64,000 bases of DNA from Egicoccus sp. AB-alg2 (lineage in GTDB: Bacteria > Actinomycetota > Nitriliruptoria > Nitriliruptorales > Nitriliruptoraceae): contig NZ_JBGUAX010000003.1 in NCBI RefSeq assembly GCF_041821065.1, positions 372,001 through 436,000 on the forward strand, read 5' to 3'. Position 1 is the first letter of the stretch; each line of letters begins with the position of its first letter. Positions 27,594-36,387 of the stretch are shown piece by piece. The notes beneath the pieces were generated by a model. That model ran no database searches and was not told where the DNA came from. It saw only the letters and a program-made list of their open reading frames with translations. Both the position numbers and the translations under genes were made by a program.

Positions 27594-28595
27594 GTGTTGA
27601 CCGCCCTCGCCGACCGGCTCGGCCACCTCGTCGCTGACGCCGCGTTCTCGGGCGTGGTCCGCATCGACCGCGACGGTGACCCCGAGGTGGTCGTCGCTCG
27701 CGGCATGGCCCAGCGCGGCGAGGGGATCCCCAACCGAGCCGACACCCGGTTCGCGATCGCCAGCGGCACCAAGGGCCTGACCGCCCTCACCGTCATGAGC
27801 CTGGTCGCCGACGGGGCGGTGGGACTGGACACGCCGGCGCGCGCGCTGCTCGGCGCGGACCTGCCTTCGATCGACGACGCCGTCACGGTCGGCGATCTGC
27901 TCGCCCACCGGTCCGGGATCGGGGACTACCTCGACGAGGAGAGCCTGGGCGACATCGACGAGTACGTGCTGTCGGTGCCGGTGCACACGCTGGCCACCAC
28001 CGACGGCTACCTCCCGCTACTGGAGGGGCATCCCCAGAAGTTCCCGCCGGGCGAGCGGTTCACCTACTGCAACAGCGGCTACGTCGTGCTGGCCCTGCTC
28101 GCGGAGCGGATCACGGGTCGGCCGTTCCACGACCTGGTGGTCGAGCGGGTCTGCGCGCCGGCCGGCATGCACGACACCGCGTTCGAACGCACCGACGCCC
28201 TGCCCGGCGGCGTCGCGCTCGGCTACCTCGACGCCGAGGGGCCGCGCACGAACCTCCTGCACCTGCCGGTCCGCGGCAGTGGCGACGGGGGCATCCACAC
28301 CACCGTGGACGACGTCCACGCGCTGTGGCGGGCCCTGTTCGAGGGCCGCATCGTCCCGGCCGCGCTGGTCGAGGCGATGGTGCACCCACACAGCGACGTG
28401 CCGGCCGAGAACCTGCGCTACGGCCTCGGCTTCTGGCTGGAGCCCGACGGCGACGGGGTGGCACTCGAGGGCTACGACGCCGGCGTGTCGTTTCGCAGCA
28501 TCCACCGACCGGCCGAGGCCCGCACGCTCACGGTCGTCGCCAATAGCAGCGAAGGCGCGTGGCCGGTGGCGAAGTGGCTCGCCAACGAGGCTTGA
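27594..28595 (+). CDS. beta-lactamase-fold serine hydrolase (class C / esterase type)
   Basis: A 333-residue penicillin-binding/beta-lactamase family protein with SGTK (Ser57, Lys60), the Tyr-x-Asn motif YCNSG, and GIHTT in place of KTG. It has no signal peptide, so a cytoplasmic esterase or peptidase is more likely than antibiotic resistance. The start may be GTG 27594 or the adjoining TTG 27597; AGGA lies just upstream of both. It is divergent from citrate synthase and shares the palindromic region. The HTH-citrate synthase gene follows 17 bases after its stop. Confidence 0.83.
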   Translation: MLTALADRLGHLVADAAFSGVVRIDRDGDPEVVVARGMAQRGEGIPNRADTRFAIASGTKGLTALTVMSLVADGAVGLDTPARALLGADLPSIDDAVTVGDLLAHRSGIGDYLDEESLGDIDEYVLSVPVHTLATTDGYLPLLEGHPQKFPPGERFTYCNSGYVVLALLAERITGRPFHDLVVERVCAPAGMHDTAFERTDALPGGVALGYLDAEGPRTNLLHLPVRGSGDGGIHTTVDDVHALWRALFEGRIVPAALVEAMVHPHSDVPAENLRYGLGFWLEPDGDGVALEGYDAGVSFRSIHRPAEARTLTVVANSSEGAWPVAKWLANEA

Positions 28596-28612
28596 CGAGA
28601 AGGCGGACGACC

Positions 28613-29818
28613 GTGGTCGACACCTGGCTGGACACCGCCGAGGCCGCCCGGCGTCTGGGGGTGAAGGCCCCGACGCTCTACGCCTACGTGTCCCGCGGGC
28701 AGCTTCGCCGCCGGACCGCGGCCGACGGCCGCCGCAGCGAGTACCACCCGGGGGACGTCGCGACCCTGGCCGTGCGCGGGCGGCGGGCCCGACCGACCCG
28801 GCCCTCCGACGTCATCGTCCCGACGGCACTGACCGCGATCACGCCCGACGGCCCGGCCTACCGCGGCCGCCTCGCCCGGGACCTGGCCGGCACGACCACC
28901 TTCGAAGCCCTGGCCGCGCACCTGTGGGACGTTGACCACGTCGACACGTGGCGTGCGCCCGACGAGGTGCTCGCGTCGGTGCGCCCGCTGGCACACCCGG
29001 CGGGAGATCGGCTGGAGGCCAGTCAGGTCCTGCTGGCCGCGACCGCCGCGGCCCGGGCGGCCGACCCACTCGGTCGCGCCACGGACCAGGGTGAGGGTGC
29101 CCCACGGCGCGAGGTGGTCGCCGCGACCGGACGCGCGCTGCTGCTCGCGGCGGCGACCGCCTTCGACGGTGGGGGCTCGGACGGCCCGCTGGCCGAGCGG
29201 CTGGCGCGGTGGTCGAGCGCGGGCGCTGGCACCCCGGAGGTGGCGCATCTGGTCGAGGCCGCCCTGATCCTGCTGGCCGACCACGAACTGGCGGCCTCGA
29301 CCCTCGCGGCGCGGGTGGCCGCCTCGGCCCGCTGCGATCCCTACGCGGTGGTGCTCGCCGGGTTGGCCGTGCTCAGCGGCCCCCGGCACGGCGCCGCGTC
29401 CCGCGGGCTCGAGGAAGCGCTGCTGGCCGTCCGGGACGGCCGCCCGCCCGCCACCGCCCTGGCCCAGGTGCGACCCGGCTCCCCGGTCGGCCTCGGATTC
29501 GGGCACCCGCTGTACCCGGCCGGCGACCCGCGCGGCGCGCACCTGCTCGCTCTGCTCGACGAGCAGGTGCCCGCGGGCCGGCTCGCGCCGCTGCACGCCG
29601 TCCTCGCCGTCGCCGCGGACCGCGGCCTGCCGCCACCGAACGTCGACGCGGCGCTCGCGGGACTCACGCTGGCCATGGACGCACCGGTCGGCACCGGCGA
29701 GCTGCTGTTCGCCGTCGCCCGCACCGTCGGCTGGCTGGCGCATGCCATGGAGCAGTACGAGGAGCCCGGGCTGCTGCGCCCGAAGGCCGTCTACACCGGG
29801 CCGGCGCCGTCGGCCTGA
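28613..29818 (+). CDS. HTH-citrate synthase fusion protein
   Basis: A 401-residue fusion. Residues 1-55 are an excisionase/MerR-like helix-turn-helix (LDTAEAARRLGVKAPTLYAYV). The rest is a divergent citrate synthase fold with His224 (DHELAAST), His298 (GFGHPLYP) and Asp345 (NVDAALA) at the three catalytic positions. Such fusions are seen in other actinobacteria; their function is not settled. It may be an enzyme bound to DNA, or a sensor of acyl-CoA/oxaloacetate. GTG 28613 opens directly into the HTH. It lies beside the stand-alone citrate synthase and its palindromic control region. The 3' end overlaps thiD by 28 bases. Confidence 0.82.
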   Translation: MVDTWLDTAEAARRLGVKAPTLYAYVSRGQLRRRTAADGRRSEYHPGDVATLAVRGRRARPTRPSDVIVPTALTAITPDGPAYRGRLARDLAGTTTFEALAAHLWDVDHVDTWRAPDEVLASVRPLAHPAGDRLEASQVLLAATAAARAADPLGRATDQGEGAPRREVVAATGRALLLAAATAFDGGGSDGPLAERLARWSSAGAGTPEVAHLVEAALILLADHELAASTLAARVAASARCDPYAVVLAGLAVLSGPRHGAASRGLEEALLAVRDGRPPATALAQVRPGSPVGLGFGHPLYPAGDPRGAHLLALLDEQVPAGRLAPLHAVLAVAADRGLPPPNVDAALAGLTLAMDAPVGTGELLFAVARTVGWLAHAMEQYEEPGLLRPKAVYTGPAPSA

Positions 29819-30629
29819 GCGGCATGCGTGATGCCCAGGTGGTCCAGCGGTCCGGCGCCGGCGCCCAGCCGCCAGTCCGCCGCGCGCGCGATGCAGCCGG
29901 TCACGTAGCTCTTGGCCCGCTCGACCGCCCGCAGCGGGGGCAGGCCCGACGCCAGGCCGGCCGCCGTGGCCGCCGCGAACGTGCAGCCCGTGCCGTGCAG
30001 GTTGGCGGTCGGAATCCGCGGCGCGGACAGCAGGTGCTCCTCGCCGCCGGCGATGACCACGTCGACCGCCTCGCCGCCGTCGAGGTGGCCGCCCTTGACC
30101 ACCACCACGCCGGCGCCCGTCGCGGCCAGGTCGCGGGCGGCCGCGCGTGCGGCGTCGAGGTCGTCGACGGCCCGCTCCAGCAGGGCGGCGGCCTCGGGCA
30201 GGTTCGGCGTGACCACGGCCGCGTGCGGCAGCAACCGTTCCCGGTAGGTCGCCACGGCGTCGGGCTCCAACAGCCGGTGCCCGGTCGCGGAGACGAGGAC
30301 GGGGTCGACCACCAGCTGAGGCAGGCGTCCGGCCGCCGCCTGGTCGGCGACCAGGGCGACCAGCTCGCTGGTGGCCAGCATGCCGGTCTTGACCGCGGCC
30401 ACGGGCAGGTCGTCGAGCACGGCGTCGAGTTGGGCACGCACGACCTGCGCCGGCACGACGTGGACGTCGGTGACGGCGCGGGTGTTCTGGGCCGTCACGG
30501 CGGTCACGACGCTGGCGCCGAACGTGCCCATGGCCGCGAAGGCACGCAGGTCGGCCTGCAGGCCGGCGCCCCCGCCGGAGTCCGAGCCGGCGATGGTGAG
30601 CGCGACGGCGGGGGTGGGGGTGCGGTCGG

Positions 30630-30633
<4 letters not shown>
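29791..30633 (-). CDS. thiD: hydroxymethylpyrimidine/phosphomethylpyrimidine kinase
   Basis: A 280-residue ribokinase-fold enzyme. It has [16 protein letters not shown] at the N-terminus, a VKTGML segment, [11 protein letters not shown] and the C-terminal anion-hole motif [11 protein letters not shown]. It phosphorylates HMP and HMP-P to HMP-PP, the pyrimidine half of thiamine. It is the last gene of the thi operon: its GTG start overlaps the stop of the upstream ThiE/TenI-like gene (30630-30633). Its own 3' end overlaps the convergent HTH-citrate synthase gene by 28 bases. Confidence 0.93.
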
Positions 30634-32146
<1,513 letters not shown>

Positions 32147-32347
32147 TCAGCCGCCCTGGACGGCGCCCACCAGTTCGATGTGTGCGCCGTCGTCCAGGGC
32201 GGTGGCGTCCCAGTCGCGGCGGGGCACCACCTCGCCGTCGACCGCGACGGCGACGCCGCGTCGATCGGGGACCTGTCCGTCGACGAGCTGCCCCAGCGTG
32301 GTCCCGGGCGTCAGCGTGCGGGTGTGGCCGTTGACGTGGACGTTCAT
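32147..32347 (-). CDS. thiS: sulfur carrier protein ThiS
   Basis: A 66-residue ubiquitin-like protein ending in the required Gly-Gly (AVQGG), which is adenylated and converted to thiocarboxylate to feed sulfur to ThiG. The N-terminal MNVHVNGH strand and VAVDGEVVPR segment are typical. The start overlaps the thiO stop (ATGA, 32344-32347), and thiG follows 33 bases on. Confidence 0.9.
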   Translation of the reverse strand: MNVHVNGHTRTLTPGTTLGQLVDGQVPDRRGVAVAVDGEVVPRRDWDATALDDGAHIELVGAVQGG

Positions 32348-33489
32348 ACGATGACCTCGGCGGCGAAACGGCGGGGGTCGAGGACCGCGGGGTCGACGCC
32401 CGGGTCGCCCCCGTCGAGGTGGGCGACGACCACGTCCGCGGTCAGCGGGGCGAGCAGGGCGCCGTGACGGTGGTGTCCCGTGGCCACGAGCAACCCGTCC
32501 AGCCCGGTCGGCCCGACGAGCGGGCGGTTGTCGGGCGTGCCGGGCCGCAGCCCGGCACGGACGTCCTCGACGGTCAGCTCGTCGACGACCGGCAGCACCT
32601 CCACGGCGTCGTCGAGGAGTTGGCGGACGGCACCGGCGGTGACGGTCGTGTCGAAGCCGCGTTCCTCCTGGGTGGCGCCGACGACCAGCCGGCCGTCCTC
32701 GCGGGGCACCAGGTAGACGGGCCGGCCGCGGACCAGCGCGCGGACCGTCACGGTTGGCCGCAGGGCCAGTGGGTCGTCCGCCCGCAGCACCAGCAGCTGG
32801 CCCTTGACCGGGCGGACCGGGGGGCGGGCCGCGTCCGGGATGCCGGCCAGGTCCGCCGACCACGTGCCGGCGGCCAGGACCACCGTCGTCGAGGCCAGTC
32901 GCGTGCCGTCGTCGAGCGTGACGCCCTCGACACGGCGGCCGTCGTGCTCCAGGTGCACCGCACGGCGGCGGTCGACGTCCACGCCGGCGGCGGCGCACGC
33001 CGTCAGCAGTGCCGACACGACGCGCTGGGCGTCCACGCGGTGGTCGTCGCGGGCGAGCACGCCGCCGCGGACGCGCGGGTGCAGCAGCGGCTCGACCTGC
33101 CGACAGGCGCGAGCGGTCAGGCGCTCGACGTCCAGGCCGAGGTCGCGCTGGAACGCGGCGAGCTCCTCGATGCTGGTGACGTCGTCGCGGTCGTGGCCGA
33201 CCAGCAGGGTGGGTTCCTGACGGTGGTCGACGGACGTGTCGGCGGCGGCCTCGAGGTCGGCGGCAAAGGTCGGCCAGCGGCGTGCCGACGCGACCGTCAG
33301 GGCGAGCAGGGCCTGCTCGCCGTAGGCCGCCTCGGTCACCGGTGCCAGCATGCCGGCCGCGACGCCGGAGGCGCCTTCACCGGGCCGGTCGTCGACGACG
33401 GTGACGCGTCGCCCGGCCAGGGCGGCCCGCCAGGCGATGCTCAGTCCGATCAGGCCGCCGCCGACGACCAGGACGTCCTGCCGTGTCAT
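32344..33489 (-). CDS. thiO: glycine oxidase ThiO
   Basis: A 381-residue FAD-dependent D-amino-acid-oxidase-fold protein. It has the dinucleotide motif VVGGGLIGLS at residues 8-17, VDAQRVVSAL in the middle, and a C-terminal FAD segment RPLVGPTGLDGLLVATGH. In thiamine synthesis it oxidises glycine with oxygen to dehydroglycine for ThiG, which marks this as the aerobic (ThiO, not ThiH) route. It overlaps thiE by four bases upstream and thiS by four downstream, so the operon is tightly coupled. Confidence 0.92.
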   Translation of the reverse strand: MTRQDVLVVGGGLIGLSIAWRAALAGRRVTVVDDRPGEGASGVAAGMLAPVTEAAYGEQALLALTVASARRWPTFAADLEAAADTSVDHRQEPTLLVGHDRDDVTSIEELAAFQRDLGLDVERLTARACRQVEPLLHPRVRGGVLARDDHRVDAQRVVSALLTACAAAGVDVDRRRAVHLEHDGRRVEGVTLDDGTRLASTTVVLAAGTWSADLAGIPDAARPPVRPVKGQLLVLRADDPLALRPTVTVRALVRGRPVYLVPREDGRLVVGATQEERGFDTTVTAGAVRQLLDDAVEVLPVVDELTVEDVRAGLRPGTPDNRPLVGPTGLDGLLVATGHHRHGALLAPLTADVVVAHLDGGDPGVDPAVLDPRRFAAEVIV

Positions 33490-34139
33490 GACCGCCCCGC
33501 CGTCGTGCCGGCGAGTGCGTCGAGCAGGTCGCGGGTCGCCGCCGCCGCGTCGGCAGCGTCCGAGACGGCGCCGACGACGGCGATGCCGTGGGCACCTGCG
33601 GCCAGCACGTCCGGTACGCGCGCCGCGGTGATGCCGGCGATCGCGACGACCGGGACGTCGACGGCGGCCGTGACGCGCCGCAACCCATCGTGGCCGAGCG
33701 GCGGCGGGAGGCCGTCCTTCGTGTGCGTGGCGTGGACCGGGCCGACGCCGAGGTAGTCGCAGCCGTCGGTGACCAGCGCCCGGGCGGTGTCCGGGTCGCG
33801 CGCGGTGCCGCCGACGAGGAAGCCCGGCCCGGCGACGGCGTCCGCGAGGGCGCGTGCCGCGGCGACCGGCAGGTCGTCGGCGCCGAGGTGGACGCCGTCG
33901 GCATCCGCGACCAGCGCGAGATCGACGCGGTCGTTGACGATGCAGCGCGCCCCGGCCGCGTGGCAGTCCCGGACCACCCTGACGGCGAACGCGAGCCGGT
34001 CCCGGTCGCGGCCGCGCTTGCGGCGCACCTGCACGCACGGGGCCCCGGCGGACAGCGCCGACGCCACGGTCGCGAGCACCTCGCGACCGGGACGGTCGTC
34101 GGTGATGACGTGAAGCGACGGGACGGTGGTCTCCCGCAC
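33486..34139 (-). CDS. thiE: thiamine phosphate synthase ThiE
   Basis: A 217-residue barrel retaining the ThiE residues: VQVRRK for pyrophosphate, CIVNDR (Asn-Asp), GVHLGADDLP, and the THTKDG phosphate loop with GVGPV. It couples HMP-PP and thiazole phosphate into thiamine phosphate. It is first in the operon and directly follows the TPP riboswitch; its GGAGGGAG ribosome site is part of the riboswitch's conserved 3' strand, eight bases before the GTG start at 34139. This copy is the more canonical of the two ThiE-like genes here. Confidence 0.92.
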   Translation of the reverse strand: MRETTVPSLHVITDDRPGREVLATVASALSAGAPCVQVRRKRGRDRDRLAFAVRVVRDCHAAGARCIVNDRVDLALVADADGVHLGADDLPVAAARALADAVAGPGFLVGGTARDPDTARALVTDGCDYLGVGPVHATHTKDGLPPPLGHDGLRRVTAAVDVPVVAIAGITAARVPDVLAAGAHGIAVVGAVSDAADAAAATRDLLDALAGTTAGRS

Positions 34140-34243
34140 GACGCACTCCCTCCGCCGGCATGACCCGGATCAGGTTCCGAGGTAGCGCGCCCGCCCGGCG
34201 CGATCTCAGCCCTGCGGTTCGGAGGGCTCCCTCGGCGTCTGCG
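34140..34243 (-). promoter_or_regulatory. TPP riboswitch (THI element)
   Basis: On the minus strand the hallmarks occur in order: GGGAGCCCT, a loop, AGGGCTGAGA, then a variable arm, then GAACCTGATC and a segment reading CCGGGTCATGCCGGCGGAGG. These match the thi-box core that binds thiamine pyrophosphate. The final GGAGGG is the thiE ribosome site, which favours control of translation start. The 5' end lies about 20 bases after the upstream acetyltransferase gene, so the promoter probably lies within that gene or transcription reads through. Confidence 0.93.
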
Positions 34244-34264
34244 TTCCCGACCGTAGCGAGCGGT

Positions 34265-35179
34265 TCACCTCCGTGCACGGCCCCACAGGGTCCAGCGCGA
34301 CAGCGGCAGGAACCCCAGCCGCTCGGCCGGTCCGCGGCTGAAGTCGGAGAAGAGCGACATCACGGGCAGGCGCGGGAACGTGCCCAGCCGCCGGCGTGCC
34401 ATCGCCTCCCAGGCCCCCCGACCGCGGTGGCTCGGCCGCGTGACGCCGAGCGCGAACACGTGCACGCCGTGCGCGACGTACGAGGTGCCGATCGTGACCG
34501 GTTCGTCGCCGTCGTAGCCGACCCAGGCATGGAAACGCGGGTCGTCCAGCAGCGCGGGTGCGGCCAGGACGCCGGGCCGCCAGGGCTGCACGTCGGTGAA
34601 GGGGTAGCCCTCGACGGCGACGCGCTCCCAGTCCGCGAGGCGCCGACGGTCGGACACCCGCTCGATCCGCAGCCAGGCCGGTGGTGGAGGTTCCGCCTCG
34701 CCGGTCGGTCGCAGCAGCAGTGGCGGATGGCCCTGCAGCCGCCACCCGTCCGCCGACAGGTCGGGCGTCGGCCACGCGCTCCACAGCAGCACGTCGCCGG
34801 TGCCGCCGGGGACGAGGTCGGCCTCGATCGCGGCGAGCACACGGCGGTGCTCGCCGTGCGGCAGCGGTGCGAGCAGCGACACGCCGCCGTACGTGGCCGC
34901 GGGCCGGCCGAGGTCGTGCACCACGTAGCCGTCGCGTTGCACGACCCGGCCGCCGTGCGCCTGCACCACGGCCGCGAACGAGGACGCGTAGGCGTGCACG
35001 AACCGGCGCACGAGGCCGTCCTGCACCGGGCGGTGGGGTTCCCACCCGGTGGCGAGGTGACCGGCCGGGTCCCTGCCGGCGACCGGCCGCACCGGCGGCA
35101 ACGGCGTGGTGACCGTGCCGGCCGGGGCGGGGGACGTCGCGGGGACGGCGACGGTCGTGGCGTCGGAGGTGCGGTTCAT
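34265..35179 (-). CDS. GNAT-family acetyltransferase
   Basis: A 304-residue protein. The C-terminal 160 residues form a GNAT fold with the CoA loop VFALGVTRPSHRGRGAWEAM. The N-terminal part (35-150) has the conserved-looking stretch HRPVQDGLVRRFVHAYASSF and may be a substrate or second GNAT-like domain. The substrate is unknown. ATG 35179 overlaps the methyltransferase stop by four bases, so the two are coupled. The thiamine riboswitch begins just past its stop. Confidence 0.7.
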   Translation of the reverse strand: MNRTSDATTVAVPATSPAPAGTVTTPLPPVRPVAGRDPAGHLATGWEPHRPVQDGLVRRFVHAYASSFAAVVQAHGGRVVQRDGYVVHDLGRPAATYGGVSLLAPLPHGEHRRVLAAIEADLVPGGTGDVLLWSAWPTPDLSADGWRLQGHPPLLLRPTGEAEPPPPAWLRIERVSDRRRLADWERVAVEGYPFTDVQPWRPGVLAAPALLDDPRFHAWVGYDGDEPVTIGTSYVAHGVHVFALGVTRPSHRGRGAWEAMARRRLGTFPRLPVMSLFSDFSRGPAERLGFLPLSRWTLWGRARR

Positions 35180-36270
35180 GCCACGGGCTCCGGATCGAGG
35201 CGGTAGTGGCGCCAGAAGGGGTCGTCGACGCCGAGGTCGACCGCGTCGCGGTAACCGGCCTGCCGGGCCCACGCCCGCAGCGTCGTCGCGCGCAGCGCCG
35301 TGCCGTTGGCGACAACCGGGTCCTCGGCCAACGTGGCCGGCAGGCAGTGCAGGATGCTGAAGCCGTAGGTGAGCCGCTCGACGAGGTCGGCGTCCTCGCC
35401 GAACGTGTCCGCCACCCGCTCGTCGGCGACGTAGACGACGCCGTGCTCGGCCAGCAGCGGCCGCACGGCCCGCAACGCACCGACCGGATCGCCCATGTCG
35501 TGCAGCGCCTCCAGCACCGTCACGAGGTCGTAGCGTCCCTCGCTGGCCAGTTCGGCCGCGTCGGCGACGCGGAACGTGACGCGGTGGGCGAGCCCGGCGG
35601 CGGACGCGGCGGCCTCGGCCTCGCGGACCGAGGCCGCGTCGAGGTCGATGCCGTGGACGACCGCGCGTGGGTAGGCGCGTGCCAGCGCCAGCGTGGAGCG
35701 GCCCACGCCGCAGCCGAGGTCGAGGACGCGCGGTGCGGCGCCCTCCCGCAGCCGCCGGTCGACGTCGGGCAGCGCGGCGATCCATGCCGCCAGCTGGGTG
35801 TCGAAGGTCGGGCCGTTCAGCGCGGCGAGCCCCTGCCGGACGCCCGTTCCGTAGTCGGCGTACGGGATGCCCGTACCGGTGCGGTAGGCCGGCAGCAGGC
35901 GGTCGAAGACGCCGACCGACGCGCGCACGATGTGCACCAGGGGGCCGAGGTGGATCCCGCTGTCGGGCTCGAGCAGGACGGCGGCCGCGACCGCCGGCAG
36001 GGAGAAGCGCCGCACCTCGGCGGCCTCGTCCGGGTTCGGGCAGCGCAGCCAGCCGGCGGCGGTCTGCTGCTCGAGCCACTCGCGGGCGTAGCGGGGCGCG
36101 ACGTCGGCGCGGTCGGCCAGTTCCTCGGCCGTGGCCGGGCCCTGCTCGTGCAGAGCGCGGTAGAGGCCGAGCTCGAGGCCGAGGGACACGCTGGCGAGCT
36201 CCATGGCCGCGACGGCGTCGGCGAGCAGGCGCTCGTCGACGGAGACGGGGGTCGTGATCGAGGTGGACAC
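35176..36270 (-). CDS. SAM-dependent methyltransferase with N-terminal winged-helix/dimerisation domain
   Basis: A 364-residue protein. Residues 15-90 are a winged-helix-like dimerisation region (LGLYRALHEQGPATAEELADR) and the C-terminal half a class I methyltransferase with VLDLGCGVGRST, an acidic HGIDLD strand end and VTVLEALHDM. The layout is that of a small family of uncharacterised actinobacterial O-methyltransferase-like proteins. GTG 36270 has GGAG eight bases upstream. Two identical ten-base palindromes lie 75-105 bases before the start. It is coupled to the acetyltransferase, which suggests shared modification of one product. Confidence 0.8.
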   Translation of the reverse strand: MSTSITTPVSVDERLLADAVAAMELASVSLGLELGLYRALHEQGPATAEELADRADVAPRYAREWLEQQTAAGWLRCPNPDEAAEVRRFSLPAVAAAVLLEPDSGIHLGPLVHIVRASVGVFDRLLPAYRTGTGIPYADYGTGVRQGLAALNGPTFDTQLAAWIAALPDVDRRLREGAAPRVLDLGCGVGRSTLALARAYPRAVVHGIDLDAASVREAEAAASAAGLAHRVTFRVADAAELASEGRYDLVTVLEALHDMGDPVGALRAVRPLLAEHGVVYVADERVADTFGEDADLVERLTYGFSILHCLPATLAEDPVVANGTALRATTLRAWARQAGYRDAVDLGVDDPFWRHYRLDPEPVA

Positions 36271-36344
36271 GGCGGACTCCAGGGTCGTGGGCGGGCCGGC
36301 GTTCCGGCCGGCACCCGCACCGTGGCCGACAGGCCTTGCACGTC

Positions 36345-36375
36345 GCGTGCACGCCGCATGACGGCGCGTGCACGC
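36345..36375 (-). promoter_or_regulatory. pair of identical palindromes upstream of the methyltransferase
   Basis: GCGTGCACGC occurs at 36345-36354 and 36366-36375, exactly 21 bases centre to centre, or two helical turns. It lies between the giant regulator's stop and the methyltransferase start. This looks like a two-dimer operator; the regulator directly upstream is an obvious candidate ligand. Confidence 0.5.
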
Positions 36376-36387
36376 GTGTGCCGGTCC

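Noticed and set aside
27594-28595. Antibiotic-resistance beta-lactamase
   Set aside because: There is no signal peptide, the KTG box is HTT, and the neighbours are metabolic; a serine hydrolase call is safer.
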